From assembly GCF_000226115.1 (NCBI RefSeq), contig NC_016461.1, positions 2,418,001 through 2,482,000 of the forward strand: a stretch of 64,000 nt of DNA, in the 5' to 3' direction. This DNA comes from Thermothielavioides terrestris NRRL 8126. Lineage: Eukaryota; Ascomycota; Sordariomycetes; Sordariales; Chaetomiaceae. The notes beneath the pieces were generated by a model, which was not told the origin of the DNA, ran no database searches, and saw only the letters and a program-made list of their open reading frames with translations. The position numbers were made by a program, and so were the translations under genes. How positions within the stretch are numbered: position 1 is the stretch's first letter; each line of letters opens with the position of its first letter. Positions 53,387 to 64,000 of this stretch are shown piece after piece.

Positions 53387-55473
53387 GGGGATTGAAGGAG
53401 GCATGGGCTACTTGAGACTGTGGCATGGCTATGCGGGATGGGACGCATCATGGTTCCTCGAGGGGCGCTGGGGTTTCGTTATGGATCATCTGGGCTGCTG
53501 GACTACACAATGATCCGTGTCGGAGATGGCAATCCGCCACTCAGTTTGCTGGGGTGATTCAAGTGAAGGCTGGTGTTGGGCCTGGAGTTACACGGAATGG
53601 ACAACATGGGATGGGCTTGGCGGGGTGACTTAATCTTTGTGGTCTCTTCCCTCTCTTCAGTCTTCCCTGCGATCTTGCTCTTTCAACCACAAGACTACGG
53701 GTTTGCGGTTGCATGCATGCTCACGTCTCATGCCATAAAGTGGCCTTGAGAACTTTACAGGCCAGAACGGTTCAGTGAGGTTAGACATCCACTTGCCACT
53801 TCGGCTTGGATCGTTGGACGATGCATGGCACCGTTCCCATTATGCCAAACAGTGAGCGCCGAGAGCTGCGCACCGCTGCGTGCGGCTGAACTTTGCCGAT
53901 CCCTTCGGGAGGATCACATCCCATGCGCCACTCCCGTCTGCAGCACCGAGTTCTAGCCCTACAGTGGCGGCTGCGAAAAGCTGAGAGTGGTGTACACTAA
54001 GTACGGAGTACGCATTAGGCATGTCCAAATATGTGCAGATCATTCCGTGCTCGTTACACAGCACCAGGCTACTAGTGGGATAAAGCTGCTTTCGGGCCAC
54101 TTGGGAAGCAACAGCTGCCTCGCTGGTTGGTTTGCAGGACTGGGGCCCAATGCAATCGTCGAGTTGCCACTAACCATTCCGTCGACGATTTGGTGTGGCG
54201 GGACGTTGACGGATTGGGGCTGCTTCGACTGCAACAAAGCTCGTGACCAACGGTGGTGGCAACACGGAGATATATATGGCCCAATAGATCCTGCGAGGAC
54301 GGGGACATCGATATCGAATCCTCTCGGAGACTCGAGAGTTTTCCTAAGCGAGGTCAACGTTCTGCCAACCGAAACCAGACCGCGTGAACGAGATGCAGGC
54401 CAGGTGCTCGTCAGCAGATCCCCAGCAACTCGTCTGCGCACTTCATCTTGTAGCTCAAACATCTTTCGGAGGCGTTAACCGTCGTTTGCCATCGAACGCC
54501 GAATGGTTGGTAGGGGGCCAGCTATCCCATCTGGTCCAGCCAATGCGTGGTTGCTCGCTGTGCACACGGTTATAGGCTAGAAGCCGGCCAGCTTTCTGCT
54601 CCCCTATTTGGTGACCCAAGGAACGCAAAGCTGGACTACGGCATTGGACACGTGGATTTTTGAGAGGCTGAAGAGTACCACAGTGTCATCCCAGGTGAAA
54701 GGAAACCAGACGTCCGAGGCAAGATCGCAAAGCGAGTCCGGGTGTAGATCGTACACCGTACCTCGCCAACGACTTGTATGCGTCGGGAAGAGACTTGCAC
54801 CACAAAGCCGACTGATTACTTTTCCCGGTTGACCGTAAATGGAGAGAGGGTCGCGTTATTGGCCACCTATGGCTGAGGCCTTTTTGCTCAGCAGCGGGCT
54901 GATGATTGGAATTCATGGCCGTCCAGTAGTTAACCGCAGCGGTCAAAGACCCCGTCCAGCAGCAGAGGTTGGCTGGTCAGGTCTGGCCAACATCAGCACC
55001 GCCAACAAGAACTGCGCCATCATTAGAAGTAAGCGATTTCCAGGAAGGGAAGGCGGCCCGAGATCATGGTGGCGGTTGGATCTGAATATTCGCCCGAAAC
55101 AACCTGAGGCGGGAGCATGGATACTCCTGCGACGGCGTATCGAGGTACATGTATCGTAGTACGTGTTTAGATACCGAGTTTGTTGGCTACCTGTAGTGTA
55201 ACATTAGATTAGTGAGCAGCAGGAAGCCTCGAGTTTTAGCTAATCCGTACTTTTTCGGGACTGACAGTGGCGTCGCACAACATCGGAACGTTGTTTAATC
55301 TGGAGACCGGAAGGGAGTGTGAATATTCTTCCCCGGATAGAGCTGGCCTCTGGTTTCAGTTGGCCCACAAGGTGTGTGCTCGAGGGTCGCAACCATGGGG
55401 TAACGTTGCCGTGACGTTACCCAAATATACGGTACCTTACGTATCTACCAGTCAACATACAACAAGGGGTTTG

Positions 55474-55492
55474 GAGCCCGCTTCGCGGGCTC
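55474..55492. other. Perfect 8-bp hairpin with TTC loop
   Basis: GAGCCCGC-TTC-GCGGGCTC is an exact inverted repeat and sits 136 bp upstream of the minisatellite, followed by a T-rich stretch. It resembles a stem-loop but has no assigned function. Confidence 0.6.
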
Positions 55493-55628
55493 GTGGGTTT
55501 TTGTCTGCATTTTTACATCACATGACTTGCTTACTGTTACTACTGGCTACCTGCATTACCTGCGTACTCCTGGCCCACGGCTTGCCTCCCGGCCTACGGC
55601 TCCCACAGTTGCCTACCTACCTACGTTG

Positions 55629-56396
55629 TGCCTGCGTTATACCCCCAGTGCCTGCGTTGTGCCCCTGATACCCACGGTATGCCCCCGGTGCCCGCGTTGT
55701 GCCCCCGGTGCCCACAGGTGCCCCCCCAGTGCCTCCCGGTGCCCATAGGTGCCCCCCCGGTGCCTCCCGGTGCCCCCGGTGCCCACGGTATGCCCCCGGT
55801 GCCCGCGTTGTGCCCCTGGTGCCCGCGTTGAGCCCCCGGTGCCCGCGTTGTGGCCCTGGTGCCCGCGTTGTGGCCCCGGTACCCGCGTTGTAGCCCTGGT
55901 GCCCCCAGTGCCCGCGTTGTGCCCCCGGTGCCCACGATATGCCCCCGGTGCCTACGTTGTGCCCCCAGTGCCTACGTTGAGCCCCCGGTGCCCGCGTTGT
56001 GCCCCTGGTGCCTACGTTGAGCCCCCGGTGCCCGGGTTATAGCCCTGGTGCCCGCGTTGTGCCCCCGGTGCCCACAGTATGCCCCCGGTGCCCGCGTTGT
56101 GGCCCTGGTGCCCCCGGTGCCCGCGTTGTGCCCCCGGTGCCCACGGTATGCCCCCGGTGCCCGCGTTGTGCCCCTGGTGCCCGCGTTGAGCCCCCGGTGC
56201 CCACGGCATGCCCTTGGTGCCTGCGTTGTGGCCGTGGTGCCCGCGTTGTGGCCGTGGTGCCCGCGTTGTGGCCCTGGTGCCCGCGTTGTGCCCCGATGCC
56301 CACGGTATGCCCTCGGTGCCTACGTTGTGGCCGTGGTGCCCGCGTTGTGGCCCTGGTGCCCGCGTTGTGGCCCTGGTGCCTGCGTTGTAGCCCCGG
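55629..56396. repeat. 20-bp GC-rich minisatellite, about 35 full units plus shorter variants
   Basis: The consensus is close to TGCCCGCGTTGTGCCCCCGG. Units vary at a few positions (CCCGCGTTGT, CCTACGTTGA, CCCACGGTAT; G or C in the GGCC/CCCC part), and shortened 9-12 bp units occur in the left third (about 55706-55780) and at about 55901 and 56111. As 20 is not a multiple of three, all three frames are used in turn, giving a 60-nt or 20-aa period; the resulting Pro/Cys/Arg or Gly-rich ORFs are not taken as genes. One strand is markedly pyrimidine-rich with respect to C. Confidence 0.92.
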
Positions 56397-58090
56397 TGCC
56401 GCCCACGGTATACCCTACGTACGGCTAGCCTGGTTGCCCACCTGGCCGCGGCTCCCCTAGATGCCTACCTGCCTACGGCTAGCCCAGTTGCCCAGGCTCC
56501 TATGTACGGCTCCCCCGGTTCCACGGTATAGGCGCGGAGCCCACGATGTAGGCGCGTAGAGAAAAGGAGGAAAAAGGAAAACAAAACAACAGGGAAAGGA
56601 AATGACGATTTAGCCGTAAGCCAATAGAAGGGGAAGGAAAAATCACTAACAGCTCTGTACCCTGTATCTGTTATTTGTTAAGACTAAAGAGGAGGATTGC
56701 AAGGCCAAAGAGGTGGAGAGCAGTAACAATTAGTTAAGGAGGACCCCTGCTTGGCAGCTAAAAGGAGGATCGCACTAACCGCCCAGTTCTGTAGTATATA
56801 TATTAGATACACATAACGTAAAATAGCAGCAATTATAGCAGGGAGTAAGCGGTTAACATTCGTAATTTCGATGGCACTAGGAAAAATACCTTCCCGAGCT
56901 TACATACCTGAAAGATCTACCTATACCTATAGGAGGAAATTGCTACTCAACGCTTCAAGGAAAATAACTTACATCACCTATGCCGCGGTTGTTTTGTTGC
57001 TGCTTTCCGAAGCTGGGGATGGGTTCAGCGTTCAAAGTAGGTAGTCAACTCGTAAGGAGTAGGGATTACCTATTAGTATAACCAGCAGCTTCGGACCTTA
57101 CCCAATGCGCCTCCATGATGACTAACGGTAATGTTTTGTATAGAAATTACGTACCATGTGCGGAGTGCACGAGAAGGCCCGGGCTTGGCCAGTGCGAGAA
57201 TCCGGGCACAATAAGTGTACATAGGTCCCTAAGCAAGTGACCTTCTGAAACCGCTCCCTCCCTTGTTCTCGACTGGGCAGCCGATCACCTCCGGCCCGCG
57301 CTTCTCAAGGAGCACCAACAACTGCCGTCCGACCTTCCACAGTGATTTGGTCGCTTTGCAACGGCTGCTGCGACCAACAGGGCAGCAGTCGAACAGTCAA
57401 AGACTTGACGACATTGCTACAATAGTTCGGGTCCGATATGATACGTAGGCGAGGTCAGCATCCAGCACATCTTGCATGCTGAATCCAATTATTGGGACGG
57501 AGGAGCTATCCAAACACGGCCAATCTGTCCAGGCAGGCGCCTCTGCTCGGTCGTTTTGTCGTCCATCTCGGGAGGTCTCGGCAACCAAGCATCATCTCAT
57601 CCAAAACCCCGCTGCAGAGGACGCGCTGTGGTAGGTGCGTGCGTCAAGGCACGCGGGGCAACCGGCACTGGCTGGACTCGAGCTTTTGGTGAACCTGACC
57701 AAAGCTGAGTGGGAAGCCTCCATTAACGGGCACATAGGTACCAGACCAAGCAACCCCTCCACAGAATCGCTCTTGAAAAACCATTGCACCATTTCTTTTC
57801 GCCAACCGGAATCCATTCCACTCGTTGAAAATCTGAGATTACCATTTCTTATCCAGTACAAAACCCGCGAGGAGAGGTATCTCATCCGGCACTCTGCCGA
57901 CACTTTGACCGACTTGAGATCTTGTTTTTCCCAGCATCGTCCAGAGCATTACCGACTGCAAACGACGCGCGATTCCCGCTGCGATTGATCGACTGAATAC
58001 CTACCTACCTACCAACCAAGTTACTCGTCAAACCCCTCCCTCGCCCGGCATTTGGTGCGATCGAAGGATCCCCTTGTTGAAGGCAACAGC

Positions 58091-58170
58091 ATGTCGGGCC
58101 CCGCGGGCGAAGCCGGCGGTGCAGGAGGGTTCGACTTACTGAGAAGAGCGACGCAGGCCATGATGTCAAG
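58091..58170 (+). other. Possible short upstream exon or uORF ahead of SCH9
   Basis: An ATG in good context (CAACAGCATGTCGGG) opens MSGPAGEAGGAGGFDLLRRA and TQAMMSR, followed at once by a canonical donor AG|GTATGT. The codon use looks coding. A possible acceptor is at about 58341 (CTTCCAG), but the frame beyond it has no recognisable features and I could not join it in phase to SCH9. Unspliced, it reads on as an ORF to 58303. Confidence 0.3.
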
Positions 58171-59658
58171 GTATGTCTCGGCTTATGTTTCTGTCTCTGT
58201 TTTTCCGGGCGTGTATTTTGTATTTTGGTTTCCCGTGTCGGGATGCAACCCTCTGGGCACCGGCGCGACTCTTCTACGCTGCCTCGGCCACTTTATCCTT
58301 TGATTGCCCGTGGCTGCCTTACCCTTCCTCGCGGCCTTCCAGAACCTCGGCGTTGCTTTTAGCCACCTTTGCGTTCTCTTGCCTCATCAACCAACGTCCT
58401 GTCTGTGGACGTCGCCAACTCCTCGCACGTGGAGTGGACCCGGAGCGCGCCCACGATGTCATGTTTGGCACCGGTGAGCCCGCCTCCGCTGTCGTGCTCT
58501 ACTTGGCGGCCAAAGGTGGCTGGCCCCTCGCGTGGACTTTGCAGCTGAGACCTGAGACCTACTTTTTCCCGAAACAGCCCAGTGGCGATAGAAACGGAAC
58601 CTGGCCCTCCCCAAGCGTTCGCACCATCAGAACAAGACATTGCGGAGCCCCAGAGCCCGCACTCACATGTAAGGCGCTGGGTCATAGGCGAGTGCCGCCC
58701 CAGCAATGCTCAACGCAGGCATTGGCGTGACTTGGCCCCGGCGGCTTGACGAGCCAGCCGCCATGCAATCAGCCCCCCGTCGCTCGGATGCTGTCTCGAA
58801 GCACACCTTGGCTGCTACGGCATGCGAATGCGGAGCAGCCAGATATCTCGTTGATGTGCGCACATGCAGACCCTGTCGTTGTTGCACCAGCATCTTGCGG
58901 CGGCAACATGCGCCGCGGGTTCTCGGGCTGCGCCCAGGGGCGGACAGGCTTACCTTATCAACCAACAATTCTACAATGAGCCCGAACCCGTCGGACTCGC
59001 CGAGTGAGCGAGCGAGTGGTTTTGCCCTACTCTTTGGGCACATGCACAGTTACAGGGACAACCCCCTCTTCTCGTCGGGCTCATCAGCGGCGTGGAGACG
59101 TGTCGGTGTCATCTCTTCCCCACTCGCCGACCCTCGAAAAACCACATGGCAAGCACCGGGACCTACTGCTAGTTGTTGTCCAGTAGTACCTTTGTTAGGC
59201 ACTACACTACACAGTAGGGAAAGCGCGCTCTCCGGAGACGGGGGCCTTTCCTATCTCTGGCACGCACCTGCAGACGACTTTGTCAAGTTTTCTTGCGCCA
59301 GAGTGCCCCTCCTAACCGAGCGCGTCCTTTTCCCCGTCTGCCGAGTGAGACGCAGCGCTTTTCGTTGGGGCCGATCTCGTCCGGGCAGAAATTTCATCTC
59401 TTCCCTGTTCCCTGGTCTCGTCATAGACTGTATTTTCTGCACTCTCCACCCCCCACGAGACAAACTCAAGCTCACCCCGGCCCAACCCGGACCATCGTCA
59501 TGGGCTAGCGGCCTTTCTCACACGGATCAACCGTCTCGCATCTCCTACTCCTCATTCTTTTCCGGTTGCCGCTCTTTCCCGGTCCCGCGTTTCCGGCTCG
59601 CATCCCTGTTTCTTCCGAGTCGCCGCGAAAAGAAGGGAAAAATAACTCAAACCTCACC

Positions 59659-62420
59659 ATGGACGGCGTTAACCAAGATTGCAGGTCTGCCGCGGCAGAG
59701 GACGATGGGTTGGATCACATTGGAGTCGATTCGCCGCGCTCTGGCGTCGCGACTCCGCAGCCTGACCTCCATGACCGACGGCTGCCCGGCATCATGAGCT
59801 ACTTCAACCAGGTTCGTGCAAGCTCTCTTCAGCGACTATTGTCTGCCTCTTTCGGGATGAAGGGACAACCTGCCGCAACCGCACCGGGTTCCACTATGCC
59901 GAACATCAAAGAACAGTTGCAAGCTGCAACGCCGGCCGAGCTGCCACTTGCCCCGGTGGAACCTGCCTTGGGGCCCGGTCCGTCAGAAAACGGTCCTCCG
60001 CGCCCCGGCCATGGCGCGTCGGGGCCTGCCGCAGAGGCATCGCTCCGGGAAGAAGGCCAGCTGCACACATATCCTACACCTCCAGATTCGCAGCGCTCCT
60101 CGCTGCGTAATTTCCCCAGCGAATCGTGCAGCCGCAAGTCCGCCGAAGTCACCCCTCCGGTGTCGCGACCGGCCAGCCTGCGTCACCCGAGCAACTCAGA
60201 CTTCGGCGGAGGCAAAGCGAGGAGATCTTCTCTGCTGGCACCTCTCACCACCACTGTTGATACATCAACCGTATCAGCCCGGCACCTGTCCAACCCTGCA
60301 GCACCCGCATCTGCGATTTCTAGCTCCGCCAGCCGGGTGCACCTCGGTCCCAGCGATGGAGATCACGTCTCTTACGAGTCTGCCTCCATGGTACTTCTCA
60401 GGAAGAAGCTAACAGATGTGTCGACTACAAAGAGCGGCGCCTCCACCCCGACTAGGGCTCTTTCCTCGACTCATCCATCACAGGAGGATGTGAGGCACAA
60501 AAACGGCGACAGGATCGACCGGACGGCGACAAGCACGCCAACGTCTCATGGAGCACACGCGCCCGCTGCGAAGGGCAAGCTCACCATCAAGGTTTCTGAG
60601 GCCAGAGGTTTGAGAAAGTGCCGCGATCCCTACGTCGTTGTGGTCTTCCAACGAAGCGAGCTCATCTCCTCCGGTCCGCATCCTGCTGAGGCTGATGATG
60701 ACGACGCCGCCGTCGCCGCCGTCGCTATGGGCGGGGTCCCCATCCAGCGGCAGGGGAGCGATTCTGGCCGGCCGATGGCTATCCCGATGCGGAGCCGACA
60801 AAGCAGCAACACCAGCCTCACCGACTTCAACACTTTCCGCAACCGCCACTCTCGCCGATCATTTACCAACCCGAAGTGGGATGCCGAAGCTGTATTGTAA
60901 GTGCTTCGTCTTCCAGGTCGCACGCTGCGGGGTGTTCTCGCTAACGTACCTACGGTGATGTCGTGGACTCGGATAAGCTTGTGGATATCTCGGTGTACGG
61001 ACGCGGCCAATCCGGGGAGGAATTCCTGGGCCATGTCGACTTCGAAGCGGTGATCTCCGAGAGAGAAGCGCCGGTCCGGGGCTGGTATGCATTGAAAGGC
61101 CACGCGGATACCATGGCCGAAAACGCCCCCACGGGCGAGATCTACGTCGAATCCTTCTTCCAACGGGCGGAGAAGAAGCATTTCGGGCCTGAGGACTTCC
61201 AGATCCTACGGCTCATCGGCAAAGGCACGTTTGGCCAAGTGTACCAAGTCCGGAAGAAGGATACCAAGCGCATCTACGCCATGAAGGTGCTGTCCAAGAA
61301 GGTCATCGTGCAGAAGAAAGAGGTGGCCCACACGGTCGGTGAGCGCAATATCTTGGTGCGCACCGCCATGTCGGATTCGCCCTTTATTGTGGGGCTCAAG
61401 TTCTCCTTTCAGACGCCATCCGACCTCTACCTCGTGACGGACTACATGTCGGGTGGGGAGCTGTTTTGGCATCTGCAGAAGGACGGCAAGTTCGAGGAGA
61501 AGCGGGCCAAGTTCTACATCGCCGAGCTCATCCTCGCCATCCAACACCTGCATGAGAACGACATCGTCTACCGCGACTTGAAGCCCGAGAACATCCTGCT
61601 GGATGCCAACGGTCACATTGCGCTCTGCGACTTTGGCCTGTCGAAGGCGAACCTGACCAAGAACGATACCACCAACACGTTCTGCGGCACAACCGAGTAC
61701 CTGGCACCCGAAGTGCTCCTGGACGAAAGCGGTTACACCAAGATGGTGGACTTCTGGTCCTTGGGCGTTCTCGTGTTCGAGATGTGCTGCGGCTGGAGCC
61801 CGTTCTACGCCGAAGACACGCAGCAGATGTACAAGAATATCGCCTTCGGCAAGGTTCGGTTCCCTCGTGACACGCTCTCCGTAGAAGGGCGGAACTTCGT
61901 CAAGGGATTGCTCAACCGGAACCCGAAGCACCGGCTCGGTGCCACGGACGATGCCGAGGAGCTCAAGAGACACCCCTTCTTTGCCGATATCGACTGGGAC
62001 GCCCTCTCCAAAAAGCTCATCACCCCGCCGTTCAAGCCGCAGCTGAAGAGCGATACCGATGTCTCGTACTTTGATCCCGAGTTCACCAACGCGCTCAACA
62101 CCAACGGGTCGCTCAATGAGCGCGCTGCGGCGCTTGCCAAAGGCTACGCGACGTCCACCCCGCTCTCGCCTTCGGTGCAAGCCAACTTCCAAGGCTTCAC
62201 CTTCGTCGACGAGAGCGCTCTGGACGACCATATGATGGACCGATACCACGGCAAGTACGAAGACGAGGAGATGGACGACGCCGACCGCAAGAAGGATGAC
62301 GATTGGGACGACATCAACGATGTCGATGCCCGCAGCCCCCACCGGATGAGCGGCATTGTGAAGGGTAACAACAATGCCAACGACGAGCAAATGTTTGGTG
62401 CATGCAACTTCGACATGTAA
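59659..62420 (+). CDS. SCH9: AGC-family protein kinase Sch9 with N-terminal C2 domain
   Basis: Two exons, 59659-60896 and 60956-62420, 900 aa from MDGVNQDCRSAAAEDDG. A Ser/Pro-rich N-terminus is followed by a C2 domain from about aa 310 (GKLTIKVSEARGLRKCRDPY) that continues over the intron (DAEAVLFDVVDSDKLVDISV changes to FDVV at the join). The kinase domain has G-loop GKGTFGQV (about 501-508), Lys523 (AMKVL), catalytic YRDLKPEN (Asp620), DFG (Asp638) and T-loop NTFCGTTEYLAPE (Thr654). Turn motif TSTPLSP and hydrophobic motif FQGFTFVD follow (about Thr814 and Thr828), both TORC1 sites in yeast Sch9. Sch9 is the fungal S6-kinase-like output of TORC1 and controls growth, ribosome biogenesis and lifespan. 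The intron 60897-60955 starts GTAAGT but its 3' end reads CTACGG instead of YAG. Confidence 0.93.
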
Positions 62421-63903
62421 TTTCGGCCTTTGGGGGGCGCCCTGCATTTGTCTGTTGCCTGCGAACTATTACGGCGTGTCCGGCGGCATGCGCTCTGTTG
62501 TTTTCTTCTTTTATTCTCTCCCCCTTCCTCCCTCTCTGACTCTCTCTCTCTCTAATCCCGTATCTCTGGCCTCGGTTCTGGGATGGTACAGAAAAAGATG
62601 GCAATGAAGAAAAGAGAAGCTCACTGTTGATGACTCCAACGAACACACTCACAGCACCACATAGCATCATGTTGCATTTCAGGGGCGGCGGCTTCATTGG
62701 CATCGGAGTGGTTTGGTTGAGGACCCGGAACGCTGTAATTACGGTGTGGGCGTTGTTTTCTTCCTTGCTTTTTTTTTTCTTCTTGTCGGCGGGAGGAGTC
62801 AGTCAACCCGGGGTGGCGGTGGTAGTGTTGAATGCCGTCTGTTTAACCCCTCGACTTGCATCATTGTAAAGGAACGACGACTTACGTTTTCCCCGTGCGG
62901 AGACCCTTGGTGTTGTTTGCGAAGGGAGTGCGAGGGATGATGATGACGATGACGATGATGATGATGATGATCCGTCCCCTCGTTTCTGGTCTTGGTGTCT
63001 GTCTGTCTGCCTGCCTGTCTGTGAGTTCAGCGAAGCATGCCCATTGACGTCCTCGTTGTCAACCAACACAGCCTTCGTTTTGTTGCTGTTAGCAAAGAGA
63101 CGGACGGGGAAGGCTTCCACTTTGCCTTCTTCTATATCCAGGGGCTACGTGAATGGGTACTTCTGGGTTGACCTGTTAGCAGCGGGACACACACCGGTCG
63201 TGTTTCTTGTGTTGTGTTGCCGCTGGTGATACTGTTCTTGTCAGGCAGAGAGAAGAGGAGATGGAGAGGAGATGTGGGAAACTCAACGTTTACCGGTACC
63301 GTTTGCCGCTGACGCTACCGCTACTACTATACTATGCTTACTGGCGATTTTCCTACATGTCCGTACGCACGGTTTATTAGCTAGTTAGCCAAGCATGGAA
63401 GGAAAGGCAAATACCGCTGAAGACGTAATGCTATAATGCTTCATGCGAGAGAAAAAAACGTGCTGAACCGGTTAGTCACTGGGCATTAGCCATGATATGA
63501 ATCGCTTGGTCGACTTAGCCTCTCTCACACCCTCCTCTTCAGCCAGAAGGAAACGGAGCAAGTATGGTTGGTGATGGGCGTGATATTGTAACAAGGCTAA
63601 AGAACAATGTACACGGATTATTCCCCGCCCCAGGAACGGCTCCTCATCCCCACGGAGCCCTTCGATCACCCCAGCCTCTCTCACACAGGACTTTCAAGGA
63701 AAGAGAGCCCTTTTTTTCAATCCCGCCGCCATGGAAGTCTCTGACTGTGCATCCTACTTCAACCAGCTTGGCGAAAAGGATGCCGCCAACTTCCTTCACT
63801 TCCCCGCTTCAGTCCCCTTGCCTTCCTCCTCTCGCCTTCGTCTATCTTCCCCTCCGCCGGCTTCATCCTCACACCGAGAAGAACCATGGCGTTGTTCGTC
63901 CGT
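62421..63903. other. Convergent intergenic region, 1.5 kb
   Basis: No gene supported. It holds the SCH9 3' UTR, a GATGAT/GACGAT microsatellite at about 62937-62970 and T- and CT-rich tracts. Short ORFs show no family features. Confidence 0.5.
62937..62970. repeat. (GAT/GAC)n trinucleotide microsatellite
   Basis: ATGATGATGACGATGACGAT followed by further ATG units is read directly. Noncoding on both strands as far as can be judged. Confidence 0.8.
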
Positions 63904-64000
63904 TTAGTGGTGACCCTCCTCTTCCTCCTCCTCCTCAACGAGCCAGTCCTCGACAACGGGGGTGGCGGGCTGGCCGGCGGCGGTGGTCTCCTGGCCCTCG
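63904..64000 (-). CDS. 3' end of a gene running off the right edge
   Basis: On the minus strand an open frame enters from the window edge and ends at TAA (63906-63904): EGQETTAAGQPATPVVEDWL, then VEEEEEEEGHH. The conserved-looking EDWL followed by an acidic run is plausible as a natural C-terminus. Only about 31 residues are visible, too few to name the protein. Confidence 0.45.
   Translation of the reverse strand, partial: EGQETTAAGQPATPVVEDWLVEEEEEEEGHH

Larger units (their letters stand above)
53387..59658. other. 6.3 kb interval without a convincing protein-coding gene
   Basis: This is the least gene-like part of the window. It holds a 20-bp minisatellite (55629-56396) with diverged CCTACGGCTCCC-like flanks on both sides, a perfect 8-bp hairpin at 55474-55492, one exact TACGGAGTA (54002-54010), an AT-richer purine stretch at 56560-57000, and a possible short exon or upstream ORF at 58091-58170. 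The final part from about 58900 is probably the SCH9 promoter and leader. No transposase, reverse transcriptase or clear RIP signature (strong AT skew) was seen. Confidence 0.5.

Noticed and set aside
55629..56460. Pro/Cys-rich plus-strand ORFs and collagen-like Gly-x-x minus-strand ORFs
   Set aside because: They are translations of a 20-bp repeat in several frames; no flanking coding sequence, signal peptide or splice structure.
53387..57250. Transposon remnant in the gene-free region
   Set aside because: No transposase or reverse-transcriptase motif, no terminal repeats found, and base composition does not show the strong AT shift expected from RIP.
61206..62447. 413-codon antisense ORF over the SCH9 kinase domain
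   Set aside because: Exact antisense of highly conserved kinase codons; Val/Leu/Glu-rich shadow.
1..64000. Biosynthetic, defence or other functional gene cluster
   Set aside because: Neighbouring genes belong to unrelated housekeeping processes; no polyketide/peptide synthase, NLR-type or viral-type genes were seen.

Overview
This window reads as nuclear DNA of a filamentous ascomycete, most likely a Sordariomycete and plausibly a Sordariales/Chaetomiaceae-like fungus. The reasons are short introns (about 55-100 nt, GTRNGT donors, CTAAC/CTGAC-like branch sites, YAG acceptors), strongly GC-rich third codon positions that create long antisense shadow ORFs, and a typical fungal gene set (RTG2, Sel1-repeat Dsf2-like protein, Nup159, Sch9, GPI-anchored wall protein, GH18 chitinase). 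No bacterial-type operon, CRISPR array, rRNA, convincing tRNA or intact transposon was seen. Exon joins below were worked out by hand from splice signals, phase and family conservation; every multi-exon model closes in frame.

Layout, left to right: a 5'-clipped gene of unknown function (3-1187, +); RTG2 (1808-3582, -); a 3.4 kb gene-free stretch; a 643-aa conserved unknown (6947-8878, +); PER1 GPI-lipid remodelling factor (10161-11403, +); a GNAT acetyltransferase (11637-12281, -); ERV46 cargo receptor (13172-14698, +); a 2.9 kb gap with a 50-T run; a Sel1-repeat protein (17559-19849, +); proteasome beta-2 PUP1 (20852-21762, -) divergent from NUP159 (22552-27201, +); an ERD2-type receptor with a long acidic tail (27815-29243, -); a LicD-like gene with an altered active-site motif (30844-31905, +); a CENP-U/Ame1-like kinetochore protein (32415-34906, +) convergent with a twin CX9C protein (35048-36061, -); a GPI-anchored wall protein (37514-38894, +); a GH18 chitinase (40207-41860, -); a small membrane protein carrying a microsatellite (43250-43891, -); RanGAP RNA1 (44619-45954, -) divergent from a C2H2 zinc-finger protein (46607-47698, +); a four-TM protein (48284-49012, -) divergent from NAR1 (49622-51385, +); a SUZ-domain protein (51425-52326, -); a small unknown (52902-53386, +); about 6 kb without a gene, containing a 20-bp minisatellite; SCH9 kinase (59659-62420, +); and the 3' end of a gene running off the right edge (63904-64000, -).

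The genes are mostly housekeeping and belong to separate processes: secretory pathway (PER1, ERV46, ERD2-type), nuclear pore and Ran cycle (NUP159, RNA1), kinetochore (Ame1-like), proteasome, cytosolic Fe-S assembly, nutrient signalling (RTG2, SCH9) and cell wall. There is no evidence of a functional gene cluster. The most unusual observations are a probable GT...GG intron in SCH9, the LicD-like gene with a 7-nt micro-exon and lost acidic motif, the minisatellite at 55.6-56.4 kb, the ERD2-type tail, and a small island of coding-like sequence at 20.4-20.65 kb.
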